From JAVJST01 sp965229715 (GTDB taxonomy: Bacteria; Pseudomonadota; Alphaproteobacteria; Rhodospirillales; Casp-alpha2): a stretch of DNA of 64,000 nucleotides. Both the position numbers and the translations under genes were made by a program. This document shows, one piece after another, positions 25,770-34,719 of this stretch (position 1 is the first letter of the stretch; every line of letters begins with the position of its first letter). The stretch covers positions 2,421,566 to 2,485,565 of the forward strand of contig CBDDJL010000002.1 of assembly GCA_965229715.1 (NCBI GenBank), written 5' to 3'. The notes beneath the pieces were generated by a model. The model saw only the letters and a program-made list of their open reading frames with translations, was not told where the DNA came from and did not search any database.

Positions 25770-27716
25770 ATGTCTTCGCCGATGTTTTCCCGGGCCGAAC
25801 CGAATGCTGCCGACGTGACCCGCGCCCTCGCGCTGTTGGTTGGGGTCGCGACCATCGGCGCAGCGGCGGCCGCCATCTGGCCATTGGCGCTCGCGGTCGT
25901 CGTGCCCGGCGTCGTCGCGATCGCGACGGTGGTCGGCGCGCGCGTCCGGCGGCTCGCGAGCGAACTCCGCGACGGAGTGTTCGAGCGCGAGTTGCTGGCA
26001 TCTGAGCAGTCCGATCTGCGGCGCGAGCGGGACGAGGCCGTGGCGGCCGCGGACGAGGCGCGAGCGAGCGCCGAGCTCAAGGCGCAATTCCTCGCGAACA
26101 TGAGCCACGAGATCCGCACGCCGATGAACGGTGTCCTCGGCATGGCCGAGCTGCTCGTGCGGACCCGCCTCGACGCGGATCAGGAGCAGATGGCGACGAC
26201 GATCCAGTCGTCGGCCGACGCGCTGCTCAACATCCTCAACGACATCCTCGACTACAGCAAGATCGAGGCCGGCAAGCTCGAACTCGAGGCCGCCGATTTC
26301 GACGTGTGGCAGACGATCGACGACTGCGCGGTGCTGCTGCACGGCAAGGCGGCGGACAAGGCCGTCGAGCTCGTGACCTACGTCGACCCGCGCATCCACC
26401 GCTCACATACCGGCGATCAGGCGCGGTTGCGGCAGATCGTCCTCAACTTCCTGAGCAACGCGGTCAAGTTCACGCTGGCCGGCGAGATCCTGCTCGAATG
26501 CAGCCTGCTCGCCGAGGACGACGAGAGCCAGACCGTGCGCGTCGCCGTGCGCGACAGCGGCGTCGGCATCAGCAGGGACGCGTTGCAGCGGCTCTTCACG
26601 CCGTTCTCGCAGGCCGACGCCTCGACGACGCGGCGCTTCGGCGGCACGGGGCTCGGGCTGTCCATCTGCCGGCGGCTGACCGAGCTCATGGGCGGGCGGA
26701 TCTACGCGGAGAGCGAGGAGGGCCGCGGCTCGATGTTCGCGCTCGAGCTGCGGTTGCCGTTCGGCGATCTCAGCAGGTCGCGAGCGCGCGCGTTCGACCT
26801 CGATCTGCAGGGTCACGCGGTGCTCATCGCCGAGGGCCACGCGACGACGCGCAAGCTCATGGTGAACCAGCTGACCCCGACCAGGATCGGCATCGACACC
26901 GCGGGCAACGCGATCACCGCGATCGCGCGGCTGCGGGCCGCGGCGAAGTCGGGCAGGCCGTTCACGATGGCGATCCTCGACATGGGGATGCCGGGGATCG
27001 ACGGGCTCGAACTCGCCCGCGCCATCCACGACGACCCGGCGATCCCGCGGCTGTCGATCGCGCTCGCGAGTTCGCTGAACGAGCGCCCCGACCTGCTCGA
27101 CATGGCCGCGGCCGACGTGTTCCGCTGGCTCAACAAGCCGCTGTCCGGCGGCCGCCTGCTGCAGCTCGTGCACGACATGGCGAGTGTTTGCGGCAAGGTC
27201 GCGGCCGAGCGTCCAACGCGGTCCGAGTTCCAGGAAACGAACGGCGCCGTTCTCGACGGCGTGCGCCTGCTCGTCGCCGAGGACAACGAGATCAACCGCC
27301 GCGTGCTCGGCGGCATGCTGAAGAAGATCGGGTGCAGCGTGACGTTCGCCGTCGACGGGCAGGAGGCTCTCGACATGATTCAGCAGAACGAGTTCGACCT
27401 CGTGCTCATGGACTGCCAGATGCCCGAGCTCAACGGCTTCGATGCGACGCAGGCGATTCGCGCGCTCGGCGGTTTGCACGCCTCGGTGCCGATCATCGCG
27501 CTCACGGCGAACGTGATGCCCGGCGATCGCGAGGCGTGCCTCGAGTCCGGCATGAGCGACTTCCTCGGCAAGCCGGTGAAGCTCGATCAGCTGCGCGAGA
27601 TGCTCGAACGGTGGGCGAGCGCGCGGATCGACCCGGCGATCGTCGCCAATCCCGAGCTGACCAGTCGAGCTGACCGGCCCGAGCAGACGAGTCCCGAGCT
27701 GACCGGGGCGAGCTGA
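25770..27716 (+). CDS. Hybrid sensor histidine kinase with two receiver-like domains
   Basis: 648 residues from the ATG at 25770 (an upstream TTG is possible). Two hydrophobic segments at about 18-55 form a short membrane anchor without a sensor domain, followed by a coiled coil. The H-box NMSHEIRTPMNGVLG carries the phospho-His near residue 113. N, G1, F and G2 boxes are FLSNAVKFT, DSGVGIS, LFTPFSQ and GGTGLGLSICRRL. The first receiver (about 355-475) keeps LDMGMPG, while the second (about 500-625) is complete (AEDNEINRRVL, LVLMDCQMPELNG, FLGKPV). The last 20 codons contain a small tandem repeat of GAGCTGACC. Its stop abuts the convergent DinB stop. Confidence 0.88.
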   Translation: MSSPMFSRAEPNAADVTRALALLVGVATIGAAAAAIWPLALAVVVPGVVAIATVVGARVRRLASELRDGVFERELLASEQSDLRRERDEAVAAADEARASAELKAQFLANMSHEIRTPMNGVLGMAELLVRTRLDADQEQMATTIQSSADALLNILNDILDYSKIEAGKLELEAADFDVWQTIDDCAVLLHGKAADKAVELVTYVDPRIHRSHTGDQARLRQIVLNFLSNAVKFTLAGEILLECSLLAEDDESQTVRVAVRDSGVGISRDALQRLFTPFSQADASTTRRFGGTGLGLSICRRLTELMGGRIYAESEEGRGSMFALELRLPFGDLSRSRARAFDLDLQGHAVLIAEGHATTRKLMVNQLTPTRIGIDTAGNAITAIARLRAAAKSGRPFTMAILDMGMPGIDGLELARAIHDDPAIPRLSIALASSLNERPDLLDMAAADVFRWLNKPLSGGRLLQLVHDMASVCGKVAAERPTRSEFQETNGAVLDGVRLLVAEDNEINRRVLGGMLKKIGCSVTFAVDGQEALDMIQQNEFDLVLMDCQMPELNGFDATQAIRALGGLHASVPIIALTANVMPGDREACLESGMSDFLGKPVKLDQLREMLERWASARIDPAIVANPELTSRADRPEQTSPELTGAS

Positions 27717-28196
27717 CTACAGGTCGTAGAACTTCAGGTCCTGCCCCGTGACCTGCTTGGTCCAGGCGTAGATCTGGCCCGCATGGCCCGAGAAGTGCTC
27801 GATCACGTGCAGCACCGCGGAGAGCCCCGTCTCGTCGAACTGGCGCTGGACCACGCGCTCGCGCAGCCACTCACTCGGCTCGAGGCCGTCGACGATCGCG
27901 CACGCTTCCTCGACGACCTGGGCGAGGCGATCGACGAGCTCGGTGCCGCTCTTGCCCGATTCCGCGGCGAACTCGGCGTCGCGGTCGCGGTCGTCGTTCG
28001 ACGCGCCGAACGTGGCGTGGATCCACTGGCGCGTGTTGCCCGTGAGGTGCAGCAGCAGGTTGCCGACCGAGTTGCAGTTCGGCGCGGGGCGGCACCACAG
28101 CGCCTCGTCGTCGAGCAGCCCGACGCACTTCCGGATGCGCGGCACGTACTCCTCGGCGAGCCGCCGGCGGAACTCGACGGCGACCGCGCGGCCCAT
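27717..28196 (-). CDS. DinB-like protein (DUF1572 type)
   Basis: 159 residues from the ATG at 28196, with GGAG 8 nt upstream. NSVGNLLLHLTGNTRQWI and VLHVIEHFSGHAGQIYAWT contain the metal-binding His residues of this planctomycete- and acidobacteria-rich DinB subfamily. Catalytic role is unknown. Convergent with the histidine kinase. Confidence 0.75.
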   Translation of the reverse strand: MGRAVAVEFRRRLAEEYVPRIRKCVGLLDDEALWCRPAPNCNSVGNLLLHLTGNTRQWIHATFGASNDDRDRDAEFAAESGKSGTELVDRLAQVVEEACAIVDGLEPSEWLRERVVQRQFDETGLSAVLHVIEHFSGHAGQIYAWTKQVTGQDLKFYDL

Positions 28197-28247
28197 TGCT
28201 GCGACTCCTTCCACTACGACACCCCGTCCATCAGCCTACCCCGGCCA

Positions 28248-28706
28248 TCACGCGACTTCGTCGCGTTCGGTCTTCTGGCGCCGCCGCACGGGCGCCTCGG
28301 CGCTCTCGTTCTCGTTGCGGTCCTTCTGCAGGCGCTGGATCGTGTCCTCGAGCAGCGAGACGCGTTGCGCGAGGGTGCGGTTGCGATGCGTCAGTCGGCT
28401 GAGCCGGATCGAGAACTGCAGCGCGAGCACGACGAGGAACAGGATGGCGCCGAAGAACAGCGTCGACACCGGGCTCGCGGCGCCGATCCAGCGGCTGAAC
28501 TCGACGAGCACGCCCTCGAATATCGCGAGGACGATCAGCACCATGCCGGTCGCGCACCAGAACCACGAGTACTCCTCGCGCAGCTTGCGCCGGCGGACGA
28601 GCTCGAGAACGAGCACGAGGATGCCGACGGCGACGACGATCGCGGTCGCGCGCTGGCGTTCCGGCAGCGGTTCGAGCACTACGGACTCCAGCCAGTTCGC
28701 GATCAC
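28248..28706 (-). CDS. DUF2304 membrane protein
   Basis: 152 residues from a GTG that overlaps the glycosyltransferase stop (GTGA). Three hydrophobic segments (about 20-35, 45-65, 78-100) are separated by the DUF2304 motif REEYSWFWCATG. A coiled coil and a charged tail follow. This family is routinely encoded next to DPM1-like glycosyltransferases and probably assists them at the membrane. Confidence 0.8.
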   Translation of the reverse strand: MIANWLESVVLEPLPERQRATAIVVAVGILVLVLELVRRRKLREEYSWFWCATGMVLIVLAIFEGVLVEFSRWIGAASPVSTLFFGAILFLVVLALQFSIRLSRLTHRNRTLAQRVSLLEDTIQRLQKDRNENESAEAPVRRRQKTERDEVA

Positions 28707-29464
28707 GGCATCCTCGCGACGGTGTCCCGTGACCGCAGTGGCGTCGGGCGGCGGATCGGCAGGAGAGCGAGGGTGACGAACATCTTGTAGCCGTAGTAGG
28801 CGACGCGCGCGCCGCGGTGCATCGACACGCCGCCCTTGCGTTCGCGCATCGTCACGGGAACCTCTACGATCCGCATGCCGGCGCGCGCGTGCTGCACGAG
28901 CACGTCGCAGTCCGGGTAGTCCTCGGGGAAACCGTCGTTGACGACGGTGACGAGCGCGCGTTGCGACAGGCCCTGGAAGCCGCTCGTCGGGTCGGTGATC
29001 TTCGTGCCGGTCCAGCGCGATGCGAGCCATGAGAACAGGCGCGTGCCGATCTTGCGCAGCAGGCTCGAGCGCGGCGGCACGCCATCGAGGTAGCGCGAGC
29101 CGATTACGACGTCGGCGCCGCCGTCGAGCCCGGCCAGGAGCCGTTCGAGCATTTCCGCCTCGTGCTGGCCGTCCGCGTCCATCTGCAGCACGCGGGCGTA
29201 GCCGCGGCGGCGGGCATAGCAGTAGCCGGTGTGCAGCGCGTTGCCGTACCCGAGGTTGAACGGGTGCTCGAGCACGGTCGCGCCGGCGCGGCGCGCCTCG
29301 GTCGCGGTGTCGTCGCCGCTGCCGTCGTCGATCACGACGACGTCGATGCCGCGGTCGAGTCGCAGAACGTCACGAACGACGTCCCCGACCCGACCGGCTT
29401 CGCGGAACGCGGGTATCAGTAGAACCGTGTGGGATTGCACGAGCGGCGGGGGCCGGCATCCCAC
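28703..29464 (-). CDS. Family 2 glycosyltransferase, dolichol-phosphate-mannose-synthase-like
   Basis: 253 residues. VLLIPAFREAGRVGDVV and VVVIDDGSGDDT begin the GT-A fold, MDADGQHE is the metal-binding DxD, and SRYLDGVPPRSSLLRKIGTR with DPTSGFQGLSQRAL follow as in DPM1/GtrB proteins. It probably transfers a sugar to a polyprenyl phosphate. Coupled to the DUF2304 gene. Confidence 0.88.
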   Translation of the reverse strand: MGCRPPPLVQSHTVLLIPAFREAGRVGDVVRDVLRLDRGIDVVVIDDGSGDDTATEARRAGATVLEHPFNLGYGNALHTGYCYARRRGYARVLQMDADGQHEAEMLERLLAGLDGGADVVIGSRYLDGVPPRSSLLRKIGTRLFSWLASRWTGTKITDPTSGFQGLSQRALVTVVNDGFPEDYPDCDVLVQHARAGMRIVEVPVTMRERKGGVSMHRGARVAYYGYKMFVTLALLPIRRPTPLRSRDTVARMP

Positions 29465-29579
29465 CGACCCGCGCGCAGCGTATGGTCCCGTCGAATCGCT
29501 GCCAACGCCGTTCTGGCCCGTTCTGGCCAGATTCGCGGACTGGGCGCGATCCGGCGTGACCGCGGGGGGCGGCGGCGAG

Positions 29580-30983
29580 CTACGAGAAGCGGACGACGCC
29601 CGCGTCGTCGACGGTCTTGTGGACGACCGAGTCGGTGCCCCAGTCGAGCTTCTGGCCCGCCTTGAGGCCCTTGAGCGTCGACTCGAACCAGAACTCCTTC
29701 TCGCCGAGCGCCGGCTGCAGGTCGTCGAGCCACGAGGCCTGCTCGTCGTACTTCGCGAAGAAGATGCGGTTGACCCACTGGGGATCGCGCCCCTGCAGGA
29801 ACTTCAGCACGAAGACCTTCTCGCCGTGGATGTCGGCGATGCCGTCGACGAGCACCTTGCCCGGGGTCGCCGACATCGACGGACCGCGGACCGTGCGCGC
29901 GAGACCCGAGACGCGGTTGTAGGCCTTGCTGAAGATGTCGATCGCGCGTGCGAGCGGCACCTCGAAGTACTGCTTCGGACCGGTGTCGCGCTCGACGAAC
30001 ATGTAGTACGGGATGGCGCCGAGGTAGACCTGCCGCTTCCACATGTCGGCCCAGACCTTGGCGTCGTCGTTGACGTGCTTGATCAGCGGCGCCTGGCAGC
30101 GGATCACCGCGCCCGTGCTGCGGATCGCCTTGACCGCGGCCTGCGCCGCTGGCGTGTCGAGCTCCCGCGGGTGGCTGTAGTGCGCCATGATCGCGAGGTG
30201 GCGACCGGCGTTCTGCACTTCCTCGTAGAGCCGCATCAGGTCCGCGGCGTCGTCGTCCGACGTGAAGCGCTGCGGCCAGTAGGCCGGCGCCTTGGTGCCG
30301 ATGCGGATGCTGACGATGTGGTCGAGCTCCGCGCTAAGCAGCGGTTCGATGTAGCGCCGCAGCACCTTGGTCTTCATGACCATCGGGTCGCCGCCGGTGA
30401 ACAGGATGCTGTTCACCTCCTTGTGCTTCTTGAGGTAGGCGACGAGTCCCTCGGCTTCCTTGGCGGCGAACTTCAGCTCGTCGAGGCCGACGAACTGCGG
30501 CCAGCGGAAGCAGTAGGTGCAGTAGCTGTGGCAGGTCTGACCGCTGCTCGGGAAGAACAGCGTCGTCTCGCGATACTTGTGCTGCAGGCCGGGCATCGGG
30601 ATGCCGTCGACCTTGGGCACGTTGAGCTCGAGCTGGCCCGCGGGGTGCGGGTTGAGTGACATCTGGATGCGACGGGCTTCTCGATCGATCTCGTCCTTGC
30701 CGGCCTCGGCCTTGATCAGGCCCATCATCTTGTCCAGGTCGTCCTGCGCGAGCATGTTGGGCTGCGGGAACGTGAGCTGGAAGATCGGGTCGTTCGGCGC
30801 CTTGTCCCAGTCGATCAGTTCTTCGACGACGTAGTCGTTCACGCGGAACGGCAGCACGTTGGCGACCGCCGTCATCGCGAGGCGCTCGTCCGCGCTGAAG
30901 CGGTCGAGCTGCGGGATCTTGTCGATGTCACGCTTGGTGAAGACTTTGAACTTTCGAGGGGGGATCGAGGTCGTCGTTGCCAT
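29580..30983 (-). CDS. kamA: KamA-family radical SAM aminomutase
   Basis: 467 residues from the ATG at 30983, preceded by AGGAGAAGCA. The radical SAM motif is CHSYCTYCFRW, followed by ILFTGGDPMVM. The N-terminal and C-terminal extensions match lysine 2,3-aminomutase-like proteins, which use PLP and SAM to shift an amino group. Whether the substrate is lysine or another amino acid cannot be settled by eye. Upstream, 30984-31223 holds no gene that I recognise. Confidence 0.85.
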   Translation of the reverse strand: MATTTSIPPRKFKVFTKRDIDKIPQLDRFSADERLAMTAVANVLPFRVNDYVVEELIDWDKAPNDPIFQLTFPQPNMLAQDDLDKMMGLIKAEAGKDEIDREARRIQMSLNPHPAGQLELNVPKVDGIPMPGLQHKYRETTLFFPSSGQTCHSYCTYCFRWPQFVGLDELKFAAKEAEGLVAYLKKHKEVNSILFTGGDPMVMKTKVLRRYIEPLLSAELDHIVSIRIGTKAPAYWPQRFTSDDDAADLMRLYEEVQNAGRHLAIMAHYSHPRELDTPAAQAAVKAIRSTGAVIRCQAPLIKHVNDDAKVWADMWKRQVYLGAIPYYMFVERDTGPKQYFEVPLARAIDIFSKAYNRVSGLARTVRGPSMSATPGKVLVDGIADIHGEKVFVLKFLQGRDPQWVNRIFFAKYDEQASWLDDLQPALGEKEFWFESTLKGLKAGQKLDWGTDSVVHKTVDDAGVVRFS

Positions 30984-31223
30984 TGCTTCTCCTGTAGTGC
31001 TAGCACGCGGCGCCCGCATTCGCCGTTCGGGGACGGCCAAGGAACTGGCCGAGGGTCGGGGGCGGGCAGGTCGGCCAGCCAAGCCCGGTATCCACCCGGA
31101 TTTGCGGGGCGACCATTCTATCGGCGTTCGGCCCGTCGCGCCACCAACCAGCCTCCGCAGCGCGGCTTTAGGATGCCCCAAGCCGCTGTTCCAGAGTGAT
31201 TTCGGTTGCCCCGCGCGGGGGGC

Positions 31224-32711
31224 TCAGGGGGGCGGTTGGCGGGTCGTCAGCACGACCCTCACGGCATCGAGGAGCATCTCGGCGGGGTCGCCGCGCTCGA
31301 TCTCTGCGATTACGTTGAAGCGAATAACGCCTTCCCGCGCGACGTGTCGCAGGCTCGACGTCGAGAACTCGAGGATCGTGTTCTGCGTCGTCGACGTGGG
31401 CGCGAGTTCGACCGCGGTGTCGAACCGACTCTCGACCGGGTTGTAGAGCGAGATGCGCAGTTCGGTGTCGCCGCCGATCCGCGTCGTCCGCAGCGCGGCG
31501 CGGATCTGCAGTTGTGCAACATCGAGCGCGTCGTCGACCGGCAGCGTGAACCGGCACTCCATGCCGGCCGTCTCGTGGTTGTTGGTCGAGCGCGTGCGCA
31601 GCGCGTAGGCGTTGCCGTCCTCGGCGACGAGCTGCGTCTCGTTGCCGAACCCGATCGAGCCCCACGCGATCTCGAACTCGGCCTCCTCGACCGGCAGCTC
31701 GACGGCCGGCTCGGTGAGCGGCAGCTCGGGCACGTTCGCGAGGAAGTCGAGGCCTTCGAGCGCGTAGCGTTCGTCCGGCCAGACGAGCACGGGGTCGCCG
31801 GTCAGCAGCGGCACGAACGCGAGGCGCAGCGCGTCGCGGCCGGGCAGCGGTTCGTCGAGTCCGAAGAACAGCCGATCGGCGGTCGGCGAGAAGCGCGGCA
31901 GGCCGATGTCGCCGCCGCCGCCGACCTGCAGCCGTTCGACCTCGACGCCGGTGCCGATGTCGATCAGCATGAGGCGGGCCGTGCCGCCCGTGCGCCGCGC
32001 GAACACGACCTGTTGGCCGTCGGGTGCGAACGCCGGCTCGAAGTCGCCGTCGCCGGGCAGGATCGCGCCGGCCGCCGTCGACAGCGCGGTGTCGCCCGTG
32101 CCGTCGCCGTTCACGAGGCGCAGCTCGTGCACGCCGTCGACGCGCTCGCGCACGTAGACGACGCGATCGGTCGCGGGCGACCAGTCGGCCTGCGAAAACG
32201 TTTCGCCGACGGGTGGCGTGAAGAACTCGCGCTGGTTCTGGCCGCGCGCGTCCATGAGCCACAGCCCGTTCCTGCCGTCGCGATCGCTCGTGAACAGGAT
32301 CGACTCGCCGTCGGGCGACCAGCACGGCTCGTCGTCGAGCGCGGCGTTGACCGTGAGGCGCAGTTCGGCCGCGGAGCCGTCGACCGTCGCGACGAACAGC
32401 TCGCGGCTCGCGGGATCGTCACCCTGGCGTTCGCGCGCGAACACGACGCGGACGCCGTCGGGATGCAGGCGCGCGCGACGCTCGATGCCGTTCCGCTCGG
32501 AGACGCGGTCGGTGCCGAGGTTCTGCACCGTGCGCAGCGCCATCTCGGTGAACGCGAGCGGCTGCTGGACGCGAGAGCGGCAGACCAGCAGCTCGGGCAC
32601 GACGTCGTTCCCGCCGATCGGGGTGCCGGGACCGGCGCCGCCGCTGCAAGCGCCGAGCAGGGCGAGGGCGAGGCCGAGGGCGGTGGCGGGGAGAGCGGGT
32701 GACCGGATCAC
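31224..32711 (-). CDS. TolB-like beta-propeller lipoprotein
   Basis: 495 residues from a GTG at 32711, chosen because it gives a short lipoprotein signal ending LALALLGAC. Residues about 75-330 hold repeated propeller blades (LHPDGVRVVFARE, CWSPDGESILFTSDRDG, DWSPATDRVVYVRE, AFAPDGQQVVFARR, RFSPTADRLFFG) as in TolB and DPP-IV-like propellers. The C-terminal part (about 370-495) is a beta-sandwich-like region. No TolB translocation partner is nearby, so function is open. Divergent from queA. Confidence 0.75.
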   Translation of the reverse strand: MIRSPALPATALGLALALLGACSGGAGPGTPIGGNDVVPELLVCRSRVQQPLAFTEMALRTVQNLGTDRVSERNGIERRARLHPDGVRVVFARERQGDDPASRELFVATVDGSAAELRLTVNAALDDEPCWSPDGESILFTSDRDGRNGLWLMDARGQNQREFFTPPVGETFSQADWSPATDRVVYVRERVDGVHELRLVNGDGTGDTALSTAAGAILPGDGDFEPAFAPDGQQVVFARRTGGTARLMLIDIGTGVEVERLQVGGGGDIGLPRFSPTADRLFFGLDEPLPGRDALRLAFVPLLTGDPVLVWPDERYALEGLDFLANVPELPLTEPAVELPVEEAEFEIAWGSIGFGNETQLVAEDGNAYALRTRSTNNHETAGMECRFTLPVDDALDVAQLQIRAALRTTRIGGDTELRISLYNPVESRFDTAVELAPTSTTQNTILEFSTSSLRHVAREGVIRFNVIAEIERGDPAEMLLDAVRVVLTTRQPPP

Positions 32712-32749
32712 GCCGGAGATGGTGGCCGGTGTCGGCGTCGCGGGCAACC

Positions 32750-32911
32750 GGGTCCCGCGGTATGACGATCGCGCGTGCGAGTTTCCGGCTTCGACTTCGA
32801 GTTGGGTCCCACGGTATGACGATCGCGCGTGCGAGTTTCCGGCTTCGACTTCGAGCTGGGTCCCACGGTATGACGAGACGCGTGCACGTCTCCGACTTCG
32901 ACTTCGAGCTG
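32750..32911 (+). repeat. Three 54-bp tandem units; the last is the start of queA
   Basis: Units 32750-32803, 32804-32857 and 32858-32911 each begin GGGTCCC(A/G)CGGTATGACGA. The first two are nearly identical to each other. They resemble the third, which is the real queA 5' end, but carry a 1-nt insertion and base changes that scramble the coded peptide. They appear to be decayed duplications of the leader and first codons of queA. Confidence 0.85.
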
Positions 32912-33934
32912 CCGCCCGAACAGATCGCCGCGACCGCGGCCGAACCGCGGGACAGCGCGCGCCTGCTCGTGCACGACCGCCAGACCCGTGACACCGCGCA
33001 TCGGCACTTCCGCGATCTCGGCGACTACCTGCGGCCCGGCGATCTCCTCGTCGTCAATGACACGCGCGTGCTGCCGTGGCGCCTGCGCGGCTCGCGCGCG
33101 ACGGGCGGCGGCTGCGAGTGCCTGATCCTGCGGCGCGACGGCGCGGTCGGCGAGGGTTTCGTCAAGCCGAGCAAGAAGCTGCACGTCGGCGACGTGCTCG
33201 CGATGGAGGGCGGCGTCGTGCGACTCACGCTCACCGCCGATCTCGGCGCGGGACGCTGGCGCTTCGACCTCGCGCCGGGGGCGCCGTTCGACGACCTGGA
33301 TGCGGCGCTCGACGCCGGCGGCCGCGCGCCGTTGCCGCCCTACATCCGCCGGCCCGGGATCGAGGACGCCGCGGTCGTGGCCGCGGATCGCGAACGCTAC
33401 CAGACCGTCTTCGCGAGCAGTCCCGGGGCCGTCGCGGCGCCGACCGCGGGGCTGCACTTCACCCCCGAGCTGCTCGCGCAGCTCGAGGATCAGGGCGTCG
33501 AGCGCGCGACCGTGACGTTGCACGTCGGGGAGGGCACGTTCGCGCCGATGCGCACCGAGGTCGTCGAGGAGCATCGCATGCACGGCGAGGTCTACGACCT
33601 GCCGGCTGCGACGGCGGCCGCGATCACCCGCACGCGCGCGCGCGGTGGCCGCGTCGTCGCCGTCGGCACGACGAGCTGCCGCACGCTCGAGACCTGCGCG
33701 CGCGCAGACCGCACGGTCGATCCGGGCGCGGGCACGTCCGAGCTCTTCCTCTACCCGGGCAGCGAGTTCCGCGTCGTCGACGCCCTCGTGACCAACTTCC
33801 ACCTGCCGCAGTCGACCCTGATCATGCTCGTCGCCGCGTTCGCGGGCCACGAGGAAACGCTGGCGCTCTACCGCGACGCGATCGAACGCGGCTACCGCTT
33901 CTACTCCTTCGGCGACGCGATGCTGCTCACGTAG
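32870..33934 (+). CDS. queA: S-adenosylmethionine:tRNA ribosyltransferase-isomerase
   Basis: 354 residues from the ATG at 32870. Earlier in-frame ATGs lie in the decayed tandem units and code an unrelated peptide. FDFELPPEQIA, LLVVNDTRVLPWRL, VAAPTAGLHFTPELL and TFAPMRTEVVEEHRMHGE are QueA signatures. It transfers the ribosyl part of SAM to 7-aminomethyl-7-deazaguanine in tRNA to make epoxyqueuosine, the substrate of QueG, whose damaged gene is at 41813-42959. Confidence 0.95.
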   Translation: MTRRVHVSDFDFELPPEQIAATAAEPRDSARLLVHDRQTRDTAHRHFRDLGDYLRPGDLLVVNDTRVLPWRLRGSRATGGGCECLILRRDGAVGEGFVKPSKKLHVGDVLAMEGGVVRLTLTADLGAGRWRFDLAPGAPFDDLDAALDAGGRAPLPPYIRRPGIEDAAVVAADRERYQTVFASSPGAVAAPTAGLHFTPELLAQLEDQGVERATVTLHVGEGTFAPMRTEVVEEHRMHGEVYDLPAATAAAITRTRARGGRVVAVGTTSCRTLETCARADRTVDPGAGTSELFLYPGSEFRVVDALVTNFHLPQSTLIMLVAAFAGHEETLALYRDAIERGYRFYSFGDAMLLT

Positions 33935-33942
33935 CAAACCAA

Positions 33943-34061
33943 GGTGGCGGTACCGAACCCGCTTCAAATCCGCCATCGCCGACGCAGCGGCGAGGCCGAT
34001 CGCAGCGGGGGTTGCGTTGGCGGCAGGGTGGCGGATTTGAAGCGGGTTCGGTACCGCCACC
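33943..34061. repeat. Long palindromic element, family F2, copy b
   Basis: A perfect 33-bp inverted repeat (33943-33975 and 34029-34061) surrounds a 53-nt interior. The interior read on the minus strand aligns without gaps to copy a, sharing CGCAAC and CGATCGGC. It starts 8 nt after the queA stop and ends 3 nt before the thiE stop, filling the gap between these convergent genes. Confidence 0.88.
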
Positions 34062-34064
34062 CTT

Positions 34065-34667
34065 TCACAGCTGCTGGCGGAGTTCGGCTGCTGCGTTCTC
34101 GGGATCCGCGCTGTGGAGGATCGCGCTGCTCACGGCGATGCGGTCGATGCCGAGCGTCATGAGGTGGGGGAGGTTCTCGGTGGTGATGCCGCCGATCGCG
34201 TAGAGCGGCACGGGGCCGGCGGTCTGGCGCGCCCTGCGGATCGCATCGTCGGGTTGGCCACTGAGGTAGCCCTTGGTCTCGGTCGGGAAGCACGGGCCGA
34301 AGCCGAGGTGGTCGGCGCCGGCTGTGATCGCGGCGCGGATCTGGTCGTCGTCATGCGTGCTCACCCCGAGCAGGCGGCTGCCGAGGAGCCGGCGCGCCGC
34401 TGCGGCCGGCAGGTCGTCCTGGCCGACGTGCGCGCCCGCGGCGTCGGTCGCGATGGCGAGGTCGACGTCGTCGTTGATGATCAGCGGCACGCCGGCCGCA
34501 TCGCAGAGTGTGCGGCACGTCCCCAGCCCGTCGGCGTCGGGTGTCTTGGTGCGCCACTGCACGAGATCGACGCCGCCGCGCAGTGCCGCTGCGAGGGTGC
34601 GGGTCGGGTCGGCGCGGCACAGGCTCGGCGTGAACAGCAGATAGAGACGGCGGTCGTCGAGGGGCAT
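34065..34667 (-). CDS. thiE: Thiamine-phosphate synthase
   Basis: 200 residues from the ATG at 34667. A longer upstream reading overlaps the start of the divergent gene and lacks similarity. TIM-barrel signatures: VQWRTKTPDADG, IINDDVDLA, AGAHVGQDDLP, LGFGPCFPTETKG and AIGGITTENL. The usual Arg-Lys in the first motif is Arg-Thr-Lys here. It joins HMP diphosphate and thiazole phosphate. No TPP riboswitch is seen upstream. Confidence 0.85.
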   Translation of the reverse strand: MPLDDRRLYLLFTPSLCRADPTRTLAAALRGGVDLVQWRTKTPDADGLGTCRTLCDAAGVPLIINDDVDLAIATDAAGAHVGQDDLPAAAARRLLGSRLLGVSTHDDDQIRAAITAGADHLGFGPCFPTETKGYLSGQPDDAIRRARQTAGPVPLYAIGGITTENLPHLMTLGIDRIAVSSAILHSADPENAAAELRQQL

Positions 34668-34719
34668 ATCGCGCCACAAGTCGGAGCATCCGGAGGAACG
34701 AGAGCGTAGCCTTGGCGCC

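Noticed and set aside
29229..30659. Long plus-strand open frame opposite kamA
   Set aside because: Shadow of the GC-rich kamA gene; composition is Arg/Val/Glu-biased as expected for antisense, with no domain.
30984..31223. Possible third F1 element around GTATCCACCCGGAT
   Set aside because: The core differs from ATATCCACCGATAT and I found no matching terminal inverted repeats around it.
31206..32702. 498-codon plus-strand open frame opposite the propeller lipoprotein
   Set aside because: Antisense shadow; the minus strand carries the lipobox and propeller motifs.
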